The notes under the pieces were generated by a model. That model did no database searches and was not told the DNA's origin. It saw only the letters and a program-made list of their open reading frames with translations. Below, one piece after another: positions 26,101 to 34,205 of a stretch of DNA of 64,000 nucleotides (position 1 is the stretch's first letter; each line of letters starts with the position of its first letter). The translations under genes were made by a program, and so were the position numbers. The stretch is taken from the NCBI RefSeq assembly GCF_965363235.1, contig NC_134847.1:73290268-73354267 (forward strand), written 5' to 3'. Origin of the DNA: Mytilus galloprovincialis. Its lineage: Eukaryota > Mollusca > Bivalvia > Mytilida > Mytilidae.

Positions 26101-27172
26101 TAATGACAATTATACGCAATGCTGAGTACCACAACATACGAACAGAGTTCGAATTTTGGTTTTGAGTCATTTACTTTTCTACAGTTATGTACCTTTTAAT
26201 CAATTTGAAAATGTAAACCTCTAAATTGCATAAAGTCTTCTCCAGCTCGAATCAATTTTGTAAAATTTTGTTAAACATTTCTCATAAAATGATAGAGATG
26301 TTATGTACAGGTTTGCATCTATTAAAAAAAAACAGAGATGTGGGTATTATGAAAAATCCGACAACACAAAAAAAAAGCCTTGAGATTTTCATAGAATAAA
26401 AACATATTTCTCTAATTCTCCGTCAACTTTTCCCTTTCTGCACCCATCTTATAAGAAAATTAAATCAACGTGTGGTTCGTTTGATCTCAGTTCTTCATTG
26501 GTTAAAATCAAAGTATGACGTTGAATTTTCTTGCTTTTCTCCGAATTTCTATTGTGAAGGCATGAAAAAGGTGACCAAGCCTGATGACGTCACATAGAAA
26601 GAACAAATCTTTTTTGCCGAAAATTCGAAAAGAAGGAATAAATATCCACCACCAAATCTTGTGTAATACGATATTTATCCACTCTCGATTGTTTAATTTT
26701 AATTATTTAAAACGCTCGACGAGCCTTGCGTTTTATATTTGAATATGTAACTGTCTCGAGTCGATAAATATCGTATTACACTCGATGCAGTGGTAGAATC
26801 CAAATGTCTCATTTTGTTTAAGACCTCTATATATATTGGTTTCTTGACATATGATGTTTTTACTTTTTTAATTTTACTTATTGGGTTGTTGTCTCATTGA
26901 CATATATTACCCATAATCATTTTTTGTCTACTAACTTTTTTTTAGATCAAATGTGGATAGGATTGAATGATCGTCAAACAGAAGGACATTGGGTTTGGGA
27001 TTCTGATAATTCAACACTCACGTATAACGATTGGTCCCCTTCTGAACCAAATGGCGGAAAAAAAGAAAGCTGTTGTATGTTTTGTAAAGCATCATGCTCG
27101 TTAAGTAGTTACAGATGGAATGATGCTCCATGTTATTTTAAATATGGATATGTGTGTGAGAAACTGTTGTAA
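10869..27172 (+). CDS. secreted PAN/apple-domain C-type lectin, five exons, 267 aa
   Basis: Exons join at 10869-11180, 13024-13126, 19517-19596, 21754-21835 and 26946-27172 with GT..AG borders and phases 0, 1, 0, 1, giving one continuous 267-aa frame. Residues 1-18 are a hydrophobic signal peptide. Residues 21-94 form a PAN/apple domain with cysteines at 21, 53, 57, 63, 75 and 94. Residues 105-138 are a small four-Cys module (C111, 117, 123, 133), possibly a partial EGF-like unit. Residues 140-267 are a C-type lectin domain: CLNDW start, WIGL core, EPN (226-228) and WND (250-252). In known C-type lectins EPN with WND coordinates calcium and favours mannose-type sugars. Extra cysteines at 236, 239 and 243 sit in the long loop. 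A secreted glycan-recognition role in mussel haemolymph or mucus is inferred. All four introns are filled with repeats. Confidence 0.93.
11490..11675 (+). repeat. dispersed family A copy in lectin intron 1
   Basis: It has the family's 5' end (GGTATCACCAGCCCAGTAGTC and TTGTTGACATGA) and 3' end (GAGCGTCACTAATTCTTATG, CGCGTCTGGCGTAT, CCTGGTACCTTTGATAACTA), but the middle of the element is deleted. Confidence 0.85.
11676..13023. other. rest of lectin intron 1
   Basis: AT-rich intron sequence. Short minus-strand open frames at 12030-12321 have no domain and low-complexity composition. No further repeat was identified. Confidence 0.4.
13024..13126 (+). CDS. lectin exon 2: four-Cys linker module
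   Basis: It encodes residues 105-138 plus the first base of codon 139. The acceptor is TATTTTTAG and the donor GTAAGG. The sequence reads DSYYDPCPGSDACVKGEF followed by two more cysteines. Incoming phase 0 and outgoing phase 1 match both neighbours exactly. Confidence 0.87.
13205..13265 (+). repeat. family E terminal tail
   Basis: GATCGGGTTGTTGTCTCTTT, then CACATTCCCC and TTTCCATTCTCAATTTTA. Only the last 60 bp of the element are present. Confidence 0.75.
13840..13930 (-). repeat. family B 3' fragment
   Basis: Reverse-strand GATGTGGTATGAATGCCAATGAGACA end of family B, with the start of its internal part. It lies in lectin intron 2. Confidence 0.65.
13990..14480 (+). pseudogene. LINE 3' end with zinc-knuckle (zf-RVT-like) fragment
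   Basis: The frame at 14060-14198 reads LLLQWTVTKTDMCSFCKQEE and then HYILKCRYLNKFW. The CxxC..H..C arrangement with a following aromatic residue is typical of the C-terminal region of LINE reverse-transcriptase polyproteins. A stop follows, and frameshifted remnants of the same protein tail appear to continue to about 14470. No catalytic domain is present, so this is a 5'-truncated dead copy inside lectin intron 2. It belongs to a different retroelement lineage from the YIDD family relics elsewhere. Confidence 0.7.
15110..16690. mobile_element. possible decayed foldback element
   Basis: The left half (15165-15380) is rich in TCTTGAC/TCTCGAC words and the right half (16060-16290, 16515-16660) in the complementary GTCAAGAC/GTCGAGA words, with about 650 bp of AT-rich centre. 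This resembles the foldback element at 52983-54072, but arm pairing by eye is poor. Confidence 0.3.
16310..16508 (+). repeat. family B variant, inserted in the foldback-like right arm
   Basis: Begins near TAAGGCCGTTAGTTTTCTCG, contains GTTGAAGGCCGTACGGGCACC, and ends CGCATTGGCAATCATACCACATCTT. TCTTGAC-type arm sequence resumes on its far side, so it is a later insertion. Confidence 0.75.
16915..17112 (-). repeat. dispersed family C copy
   Basis: The minus strand carries TTTTGCCATTTGATTAGGGA, CGTTTGATGTGTTTGAGC-like and CACCATTTTC-like blocks. It is the same element as at 32935, 33525, 35800, 48865 and 49650. Confidence 0.7.
17118..17492 (+). repeat. dispersed family B, long copy
   Basis: Near-complete copy: AAAACTTTTAATCCCGCTGC, a 'GTCAGGAATCTGATGTTC' block, TTAGACCGTTGGTTATCTCG, GCTTGCTGTTCGGTGTGAGC, then CTCATTGGCACTCATACCAC at the end. 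The 62-codon and 64-codon open frames here are shadows of the repeat. Confidence 0.85.
17493..18480. other. lectin intron 2, no feature
   Basis: AT-rich intron sequence; no coding or named repeat signal. Confidence 0.4.
18485..18610 (+). repeat. family B variant, 3' part
   Basis: GGTAACCTTCTGTTTCATTT followed by GGTCTCGGGTGGATAGTTG and CTCATTGGCAATCATATCAC. Confidence 0.65.
19195..19422. repeat. 122-bp direct tandem duplication
   Basis: The block TTGCATTAGCTTATGTGCAT..TTTTTGTCTTTCT recurs about 122 bp downstream as TTGCTTTAGCTTATGCACAT..TTTTTGTCTTTCT. It lies just upstream of lectin exon 3. Confidence 0.75.
19517..19596 (+). CDS. lectin exon 3: start of the C-type lectin fold
   Basis: It completes codon 139 and encodes residues 140-165, CLNDWISFSNHCYLFV and then a W..NAK helix, typical of the first strand and helix of a C-type lectin domain. 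The acceptor is ATTTACAG and the donor GTAATT. Phases are 1 in and 0 out. Confidence 0.92.
20519..20784. mobile_element. small terminal-inverted-repeat element (MITE candidate)
   Basis: A left TTATTTCAACTGATCGGGCG..GAGCTT motif pairs with the reverse complement of AAACTCCGCCCAGTCAAGTG..AAATAA on the right. Arms are about 25 bp with a few mismatches, and the span is 266 bp without coding capacity. It lies in lectin intron 3. No target duplication was confirmed. Confidence 0.5.
21140..21366 (-). repeat. family D copy
   Basis: The plus strand reads AGGCAGCAGTAGTATACCGC, then the complement of the family D body up to TTCATGACTTGGAACATGACA. It lies in lectin intron 3. Confidence 0.75.
21754..21835 (+). 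CDS. lectin exon 4: middle of the C-type lectin domain
   Basis: It encodes residues 166-192 plus one base: VQCQTGEGYLVKIENSEE then NTWIKS. The GYLVKI segment is the conserved second strand and loop of the fold. The acceptor is TGTTGTAG and the donor GTATAT. Phases are 0 in and 1 out. Confidence 0.9.
22005..22082 (-). repeat. family C fragment
   Basis: The minus strand carries TTTGATTTTGTCATTTGATT and a following GTTCAGTATTTTTG-like end. It directly abuts the truncated SINE that follows. Confidence 0.65.
22085..22292 (+). mobile_element. SINE, 5'-truncated copy
   Basis: The body matches the SINE at 55212-55560 in order: TTGCGAGTATGGTCTT, AGACGATAAATGGCTGACCC, 'ATGCCGCTACAAGGCA', 'GAAAGGGATTACT' and the AAATAAATATGTTTAAA tail. 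The tRNA-like head is missing. Confidence 0.8.
22440..22992 (+). pseudogene. RT-family retroelement: degenerate C-terminus and 3' region
   Basis: The translated remnants include a PIVNF-like and an IRYSRAF-like stretch (22465-22560) and a KTSLRKFYGCHHELVDRYEI-like stretch near 22620-22690, broken by frameshifts. These are C-terminal motifs of the same reverse transcriptase as at 9255. The following non-coding tail (GTGCCACATGTGGAGCAG, CACCCCCAGTTTTTGGTGGG, TGAGTTTGACTGTTCCTCTG, then a 'GGCCCCTCTTTT' end) is the 3' end that recurs in minus orientation at 40362 and 41614. The 89-codon frame at 22797 is a shadow of this tail. Confidence 0.75.
23155..24465 (+). repeat. dispersed family F, near full-length, with CGTC-rich head
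   Basis: Starts at TTTAGCTCATCTCTCCC/AAGGGTCAAGTGG, then a GTCCGTCGTCGTC microsatellite (23210-23320), repeated 'CTCTGAAACTACTGAGACAA'-type blocks, a 'CAATTGACCCCTTATTGAGC' block, and ends with ACAGGCTCTTGAGAGCCTCTAG. It is a common bivalve interspersed element in my experience; the transposon class is not determined. It is interrupted by a family B insertion at 24035-24300. Confidence 0.7.
24035..24300 (-). repeat. family B insertion inside family F
   Basis: The plus strand reads GAAGATGTGGTATGAGTGCC, the complement of the GTGTTGAAGACC region, 'GGAGCCATGGCTCACACC' and 'AAAACCAACGGGTTAG'. Family F resumes after it near 24300. Confidence 0.75.
24466..24997. other. lectin intron 4, no feature
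   Basis: AT-rich sequence; nothing recognised. Confidence 0.4.
25080..26102 (+). pseudogene. family E retroelement: degenerate RT C-terminus plus full 3' region
   Basis: Between 25080 and 25450 the three plus frames give broken pieces resembling the C-terminal part of a reverse transcriptase (VKTFTKFYHRY-like, RKYSSTCRLLIR, GNILYKAPKCQYS), interrupted by stops and frameshifts. The long non-coding tail follows: GGCATGACACGGGTTATGTT, CATCTTCTGACATCAGACTC, GTATAGGGGAGGGTTGAGAT, GGAGCCTCTGGCCTTTG, CGCCTCCGGGTGCGGGAAT and the CACATTCCCCATTTCCATTC terminus. Truncated copies of the tail occur at 7445, 13205 and 38539. It lies in lectin intron 4. Confidence 0.78.
26661..26781. mobile_element. hairpin MITE candidate, 19-bp perfect inverted repeat
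   Basis: GTGTAATACGATATTTATC at 26661-26679 is matched exactly in reverse complement at 26763-26781. The TAATACGATAT core also opens the hairpin at 58646-58747. No coding capacity. It lies 165 bp upstream of lectin exon 5. Confidence 0.7.
26946..27172 (+). CDS. lectin exon 5: calcium and sugar-binding half of the lectin domain
   Basis: It completes codon 193 and encodes residues 194-267 and the stop TAA. Key parts: MWIGLNDRQTEGHWVWD, SPSEPNGG with the EPN motif, a Cys-rich SCCMFCKASC loop, RWNDAPC with WND, and GYVCEKLL. The acceptor is TTTTTTTTAG. Confidence 0.95.
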
Positions 27173-27550
27173 AGAGAGGTATTCAGTTTAGCCTCAACAT
27201 TTCGTAACCGTCCATTTTGGACTCTTTCCTTCCATTGTAAGTCAGTTTATTACATTAGTAAATAACTGTATAAGATGTTCTCTCCACTGTTTCAAATTAC
27301 AACCTTTTTAAAAAACTGTTATAAATTGATTATAAGCAAATAAGGGAATTTAAAAATGATACATTATAGATTTTGTGTCCTTATTTTCTGACGCATTTAA
27401 TTGAAAATGTGTAGGGAAGGGATTCTCTCTTATTTCATACATTTAAAACAGGCATCTTTTTTAATTTTAAAAACTATAAAGAAAGAAAAACGTCATTTTG
27501 TTAGATTTGTTCACCTATGACTTTATTTTAAAAATATATGCAATATAATC

Positions 27551-27556
27551 AATAAA
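27551..27556 (+). terminator. candidate polyadenylation signal of the lectin gene
   Basis: AATAAA about 380 bp after the lectin stop codon, the first clear hexamer downstream. Motif only; no cleavage-site evidence. Confidence 0.4.
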
Positions 27557-28130
27557 AAAAATTCAGCGGGCAATTGTGGATTTTTACAGTATATCCAAAT
27601 ATGTATTTATTGCCTATTTATTGCTTAAAATCTAGATAATACCAAATTTCTAACAAAAAATCATAACAAGTGTAGCATAACTTCTTAAGCACATGTGTGA
27701 AATGTCATTTGAATTTTAAAACAGATATGTTCTTTAAAGATTCCTATGGTCATTCAAGAATTTATGAATCATTGGGCTTTACTATTTGAGATTGAAAATT
27801 CAAGAAGAGTCGGAACCACCATAGTCATTGAGTTTTTATTTAATTTCTACAAATACACGCACTTGTTATCTACAGTTATTCATGTGTTATGGTAAAAAAA
27901 TTAATCACCGCCTTCATTTATTAGATTTGATTTTGTTCAACGTAATCTGTACGATGTTTTACGTTTGAAGTTAGATTCAAAACAAACTGGACATAGCTAT
28001 ATAATATAGTTAATTGCTACCTTAGTTTGTTATTAATAAGTATTGAAATGTGCATTGTTATCAAATGTAATATCAGTATGTAGTTCAAATATAATCTTAA
28101 ATCAATCCTAATTCTATCTTATTCATTCAA
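27557..28130. other. intergenic, nothing recognised
   Basis: AT-rich sequence downstream of the lectin gene, without repeats that I can name. Confidence 0.4.
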
Positions 28131-28133
28131 ATG

Positions 28134-28225
28134 TGACGTCATTTTTCATTTTTTGATGATCTGTTTTACAAATTCAAATGTGGCGTCATTTTTTGTCATT
28201 GTTTACAATTTCAAATATGACGTCA
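28134..28225. promoter_or_regulatory. cluster of three CRE-like motifs
   Basis: TGACGTCA at 28134-28141 and 28218-28225, plus TGGCGTCA at 28181-28188, each preceded by TTCAAAT(G/A)T. TGACGTCA is the CREB/ATF palindrome. The shared flanks suggest a short decayed tandem repeat rather than a selected enhancer. Confidence 0.4.
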
Positions 28226-28319
28226 CTTGGCGTTGAGGTTTTGACTCATTCGGATGTGTCGGGTTATGTAATGTATTTCGGTTGTTTCCTGTAATTACAT
28301 TGTGTAGTTAATACTTCAG

Positions 28320-28570
28320 TTTTATCATGTATATCTTTTGTATAGTCATTTTATAAAATTTACTGTTTGCAAAAGTATAAATTATTCTTAATAATAGGAT
28401 GTTCTGGTACCTAACAGAAAACCCTGCCGTTTTTGGCACAACTGTTTTGAACTTTTGGTCCTCTATGCTGTTCAACTTTGTACTTGTTTCGGCTTTCAAA
28501 CTTTTGTATCTGGGCGTCAATAGTAAGTCTTGTGTGGACAAAATGCACTTCTGTCGTATTAAAATTTTAA
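28320..28570 (+). repeat. family A copy joined to family D
   Basis: TTTACTGTTTGCAAAAGTAT, CCGTTTTTGGCACAACTG, TGCTGTTCAACTTTGTACTT, then a diverged GGGCGTCAATAGTAAGTCTT core. It continues without a gap into family D. The 179-codon frame across 28399-28938 is a shadow of the composite. Confidence 0.75.
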
Positions 28571-29106
28571 ACTTGTTGCCTTTTGTTAGCTTTATTCGTG
28601 TGCTTCTTTGTCAATTGTGTTCTCCTATTTATTTATATTGTAGTCCTGTAATGTTGTGTTGTCATTTTAATGTTAAATTTCACATGGCCATAAAAGAGGG
28701 AGGTTTGGCATGCCACAAAACCAGGTTCAACCCACCATTTTTTCCTTTAAAAATGTCCTATACCAAGTCAGAAATATGGCCATTGTTATATTATAGTTCG
28801 TTTCTGTGTGTGTTACATTTTAACGTTGTGTTTCCGTTGTGTCGTTTGTTTTCTCTTATTTTTGAGTGTGAATTCACGGAACTTATCTATCCCAAATTCA
28901 TGTATTTGGTTTTGATGCTATATTTGTTATTCTCATAGGATTTTGTCTAATGCTTTACATTTTACATTTTAATGTTGTGTCGTTGTTCTCCTCTTATATT
29001 TAATGCGTTTCCCTCCGTTATAGTTTGTTACCCCGATTTTGTTTTTTGTCCATGGATTTATGAGTTTGAACAGCGGTATACTACTGTTGCCTTTATATAT
29101 GGGAAC
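28571..29106 (+). repeat. family D copy, long form
   Basis: It holds GTGCTTCTTTGTCAATTGTG, a GTAGTCCTGTAATGTTGTG block, GGTTCAACCCACCATTTTTT, ATATGGCCATTGTTATATTA, a doubled 'TTACATTTTAACGTTGTG' block, and ends CAGCGGTATACTACTGTTGC. Confidence 0.85.
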
Positions 29107-30100
29107 ATTTTATGGGGAGACAAGAGCCCGTGTCTTTGAAGGATCTATCTATATTGAAATCATATGTGAACATATGAAAAAAGAAGTCTTTACTCGACGA
29201 CTTCTGTAAAGAGAGTGCCAATGTGCCACAGATGTTTGGTGGAATCATCGCAGACCTGTTGCACGGCTAAACCGTGCCTATCCAATATATCCTTATTTTC
29301 GATTGAAATTGGAATGACTCTCCATTCATCCTGGACTTCTTTTGAGTATTCATTGTTATTAAAGGGTTTACTTTTTGTTTGTTCTCATCCTGGAATTGCA
29401 TGTACAGGTTGGTTTTGGCAATATATATATATATATATAACCACATATAACATAAAAACAGTCAAAGTTATATCAGCATGAAGTAACAAATAAGAATCTC
29501 ATATAGAGCATGCAAAGAAAAAAATAGAAGCAAAACTAACAGAGAGTAAATTATTTTTCTATTATATAATTGACGTCATTAAAAGTTTAAAAATATAAAG
29601 ATTGAAATATGGTTACTATTTAAATCAATTGATTTCTTTTATGGGAATTAACTCAAAAGTTTTGAACTCTGATATATACTTCGTGATCTAGATATAACAA
29701 GGAACACAATATTTTCAACAAGTTTTGATTTACCTCATTTCTGGAAAAGATTTGTAAAAACGTATATCACTTCTCTACGTCTACTCTGTGTTTTTGCTTG
29801 ATGTATTTATATATATGTATTCATCTAAAGCATGTAAAGAGTATGAAGTCTATTGCAACTGATTTATTTTTATTTCGTTACTATGTTTTTCTAAAATGTT
29901 TAACATTTCACAGCGGTTATATACTTTTACTTAAATTATTCATTCCTTATTTTTATTAATAATGTATTTACAAACACAGAGATTAAATTTACTCGTTCAT
30001 TGTGTGTTAATTTGCGTTACTACATTTTTTTAATGAGTTAAGCCATTCCAATCGATATTGATTTTATAGTGTGTCTTTCTATATTGTGATGTTATACTAT
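29107..30100. other. intergenic, no feature
   Basis: AT-rich; a short (TA)8 tract lies at about 29421-29440. Small open frames lack any recognisable content. Confidence 0.4.
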
Positions 30101-30104
30101 TCTT

Positions 30105-30432
30105 TTAGAAAAGGGAAAATGTTTGGTATCATTGAAACGTTTAATTCCGCTGCGATTGTTTGCATCTGTCCTATGTCAGGAAACTGATGTTCAATGGTTG
30201 TCGTCTGTTTATGTGTTTCCTATTTTTTTCATATAGATTAGACCGTTTGGTTTAACTGTTTGAATGGTTTTACATTAGTAATTTTTAAAGCTCTTTATAT
30301 CTTGCTGTTCGGTGTGAACCTAGGCTCCGTGTTGAAGACCATACCTTGACCTATAATGGAATACTTTTACAAATTGTGATTTAGATTGAGAGTTGTGTCC
30401 TTCGCACTGATACCACATCTTCCTATATCCGC
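30105..30432 (+). repeat. family B, long copy
   Basis: AAACGTTTAATTCCGCTGCG, GTCAGGAAACTGATGTTC, TTAGACCGTTTGGTTTAAC, CTTGCTGTTCGGTGTGAACC and a diverged CACTGATACCACATCTTCC end. Confidence 0.85.
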
Positions 30433-31434
30433 TAAAACATTTTTCTGATTACTTCATTTATGCAAATTTCGTGGCGAGAAGATAGTTGAAAGACATGGTT
30501 GTTCTAGAGTCACTTGCCTTTTAGAAGCAGTTTTTACTGTAAAATTATTATATGATATTTACCACCATATCATAAAACAAACAATTTAATCCTTTTTTTA
30601 TTTCTGTTTGAGGTAACCACAATGTGTGAGTATTTATAAACAAAATTTGAAAAAGATATCATGATCTTATTTGGACTTAAGCTCAACTGACCTTTCATTT
30701 TCATCCAATGTCAAAGATTATTGATTGTAAAAAATCATTTAGTTTAAATTTTTCTTAAAACTGCCGATATGATAGATGAACGCTTTTATTCTGTCAAGTT
30801 GTAACATTAATATTTAATATTTTCCCGCTTATTGAAAGAATTGCAACAGCCTTAAAGTATTACATCTTTGAACGTTTATTCTGTATATGCACTTCGTTAA
30901 TACGTTTTTTTTTTTATTTCACCTTACACAAATGAACTGCTTTATAACTCGTGTAAACATTCCATTCGTGTTAATTTCACCTTCAATGATACAATTGTTA
31001 TGCTTTATGATATTTAATGTTTATTTATTTAATTTATATCTCGTTTCTCTGGTTTTTTTAAATATATAAGCTTCGATAAGAGTTTGGTTTAACTATAAAT
31101 GTTCATTTCTGTTCTCGTATTATGAGTAACAAAATTATTTATTTTGTAAAAAAAAATCCGCTCTCCATTACTGTATATCTTTCAACAAAATTATTTTCAT
31201 TTACCAGTGTAGATTATCTTGTTGTAAGTGGCATTGTGTTCAAGGTTATGTTTGACTTTCTGAAATTGTTTAACATCAAACCTCTTATTGTATTGATTTT
31301 GTATCTACATTGTGTCATTGGTCAAATTTATTTGTTCAGTGTTTGCTCACTTGTTTATGTTATTATGTCTTTTGATTGAGTTAAGTCCTTTCAACTGATA
31401 TTTTATAATGGGTCTTTCTATGATGTACTGTAAC

Positions 31435-31932
31435 ACGACTATTGCTTCAGGTAAGGGTAAAGTTTGTACCTATCAAAACGTTTAAACCTTTGTTTGTACC
31501 TGTCCTAATAGTTATCAAAGGTACCAGGCTTATAATTGAAAACGCCAGACGTGCGTTTCGTCAGCATAAGACTCATCAGCGATGCTTAGATCAAAATAGT
31601 TATAAAGCCAAACAAGTACTAAGTTGAAGAGCATTAGGGACCCAAAATTCACAAATGTTGTGCCAAAAACGGCTACGAAAGGAACGTGATGTTCAGTGGT
31701 TCTCGTTTGTTAATATAGTTCATAAGTTTTTCTTGTTTCTTGGTTTAACAGATTATACCGTTGTTTTCCCGTTTAAATGGTTTTTACACTAGTAATTTTT
31801 AAGACCATTTACAGCTTGATGTTCGGTGTGAGGTCCGTGTTGAGGATCGTACTTTGACCTACAATGATTTACTTTCACAAATTGTGACTTGGATAGAGAG
31901 CTGTCCAGTGGCCTTTCATACCATATCTTCTT
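31435..31932 (+). repeat. family B copy split by a family A insertion
   Basis: The B blocks CAAAACGTTTAAACCTTTG and CCTGTCCTAA precede, and AACGTGATGTTCAGTGGTTC and CTTGATGTTCGGTGTGAGG follow, an inserted family A piece at 31508-31679. The 3' end CCATATCTTCTTATT is degenerate. Confidence 0.8.
31508..31679 (-). repeat. family A insertion inside family B
   Basis: The plus strand reads AGTTATCAAAGGTACCAGG, GCCAGACGTGCGTTTCGTC, AAGACTCATCAGCGATGC and CAAGTACTAAGTTGAAGAGC, the exact reverse order of family A, ending near the 'CGTTTTTGGCACAAC' block. Confidence 0.85.
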
Positions 31933-32934
31933 ATTTCTATTATAACGAAATCCATTAAGAATTTATTATTCCAATGAAAAATAATCAGAGAAAAAATATC
32001 AAAAAACATAGTTTATTGATTTTTTTCACACGGAGTTTAATGTAAAAACAAATGTACTATTATTTTATGGTAGTCATGTCTTTTGTAGATATTTTTCTTC
32101 AGATTTCATATGCATTCTATGTTTATTTACTCTAGGTTTCAATTTATTACTAAGTGTTTTAGATTACACATGAAATGTGGATATATTACAATAGTTATAT
32201 CCAATTAATTTTTCTGGACCATTCCGTTCCTATCGTAAAAGTACAATTTCAAATTCCAAAATCGTGAATCTAAATGTTGGTAGATTGATATCATTTGTGA
32301 TTTATGTGATTGAATGTTTGAAACGACAGTAGTTTCCATGATTTTATTATGTTTACGCCACACAAAAAGAATTGATTCTTTCTATTGGTTCAAGGGCCCT
32401 TTTTGTTACATTGATCAGTATTTCATACAAAGTCGGTGTCAGTTTGAAACGAGCATTTGTTAATTGTTGCATATGATGCATTACACTATGTGCTAACTCA
32501 AGTCTTATGTTAAAGTTTAAAATATAATAACAGAGGCATCTATCATGTTTTAATTGAATGATTTTTTCATGATTTACATCAGATAAAGCAATATAGGAAG
32601 CTTGATAATTATATAAACATTTCAAAACGGCAGGAGTTTTTCATTACCTTTTTATGCTTCTTTAATACATATATGACGTGGCTCTGTAGTTATTATTTGT
32701 TATTGCACTATGGTAAATTTGTGTATTCTTGTCCTTAACGTTTGCTTAGATACTTGGTATATACTCTATGTTAAGCTTCTTTGTTACATATTTGTTTGTT
32801 TTTATAGTAATTGAGATTATAACACAATGATTGTGATATCCCTATTTTTGACAGTTTCACCTGTTATGTCTGTTTGTTTTGTTCACACATCGTTGCCAAT
32901 ATAATGGAATTTAATATGACTGTCATACAAGGGA

Positions 32935-33100
32935 GAGATTAAAGCTAGCTTTTAAACCAGGTTTAATCCATCATTTTCTACATAAGAAAATGTCAGGAAT
33001 ATGACAGTTGTTATCAATTTGAGCTTTTGCTTTTGCCATTTGATTCAGGACTTTCCTTATTGATTTTTCCGGAGTTCAGTATTTTTGTGATTTTACTTTT
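32935..33100 (+). repeat. family C copy in unit 1
   Basis: AAACCAGGTTTAATCCATCA, TTTCTACATAAGAAAATGTC, GAATATGACAGTTGTTATC and CCGGAGTTCAGTATTTTTG. Confidence 0.8.
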
Positions 33101-33464
33101 TGCATATATCACTGCAATGTGAAACAAAAATGTTTAAAAAAAATCATTGTTTATTGTTTTCTGTGTATAAATGTTATGACATGCATCAATAGTCCTTAAT
33201 TGGGACAATAAGTATTCTTATTTTTCTTATTTTGATATGTTTATATTTATTTTAGTATGGTTTTAAAATTATGTAAACTTTTTGCATATATCACTGCAAT
33301 GTGAAACAAAAATGTTTAAAAAAAATCATTGTGTATTGTTTTCTGTGTGTAAATGTCATGCCGTGCATCAATAGTCCTTAATTTGGACAATACGTATTCT
33401 TATGTTTCTTATTTTGATATGTTTATATTTATTTTAGTAAGGTTGTAAAATTATGTAAAGCAGT
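33101..33464. repeat. 182-bp tandem duplication, 2 copies
   Basis: TGCATATATCACTGCAATGT at 33101 recurs at 33283, with near-identical sequence throughout (GAAACAAAAATG, CCTTAATT.GGACAATA, a TTTGATATGTTTATATTTAT block). High identity means a recent event relative to the segmental duplication. Confidence 0.93.
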
Positions 33465-33524
33465 TTCACAAGGTAAAACTTCATTTTGGTCAAATACCGA
33501 TTAAATGGTACAATTAATGAAAAG

Positions 33525-33727
33525 AGTCATGTCCTTAGCTAGCTATAAAACCAGGTTCAATCCTCCATTTTCTACATAAGAAAATACCTGTACCAAGTCA
33601 GGAATATGACAGTTGTTATCCATTCGTTTGATTTGTTTGAACTTTTGAATTTGCCATTTGGGACTTTCCTTTTTGAATTTCCCTCGGAGTTCAGTATTTT
33701 TGTGTTTTTACTTTTGATTCGATTCTT
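33525..33727 (+). repeat. second family C copy in unit 1
   Basis: CTAGCTATAAAACCAGGTTC, ACCTGTACCAAGTCAGGAAT, TTTCCCTCGGAGTTCAGTA. Unit 2 lacks it at the corresponding place (near 37820), so it inserted after the duplication or was lost there. Confidence 0.8.
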
Positions 33728-34205
33728 GTTTGAAATTCTAAATCTAAAATAGGTGAGACTGGTGGTATTTTGTGTGTAAATTTGTTTTTTATTACTTATT
33801 TTTCTTTTAAATAAACGTTTTTATGAACTATACATTTCTTTCTGCCTTACACAATGAGATAAAAGTCAACATACACGCTAACTAAGTCAGTACGACAAAT
33901 AATATGATGTTTTATGTGTACAACTGTTAATGTGTATATGAACTTTTGTTCATTACAGGTCCTGCATTTTCTGTGGGGAGTAAATATTTGTTTTGCTTTT
34001 TTGTCACTACTCTGCTCCGTTAGCTACAAGTCCGCTGACCCAGACTAGTAAAAATTTATTTGGATTAAATTATAAGCAAAAAATGTTAAGACACATAGGA
34101 AAAATAGCTGAATATTGGTCTTCGGACTAACAGTTGAATTTTTTTTTAGGACAAGAGTTTATATAAAAACTCAAACCTCAAAAATCCAATAATCGGCTCA
34201 CATTA

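Noticed and set aside
28399-28938. 179-codon plus-strand open frame
   Set aside because: It runs through the junction of dispersed families A and D, whose other copies have stops in this frame.
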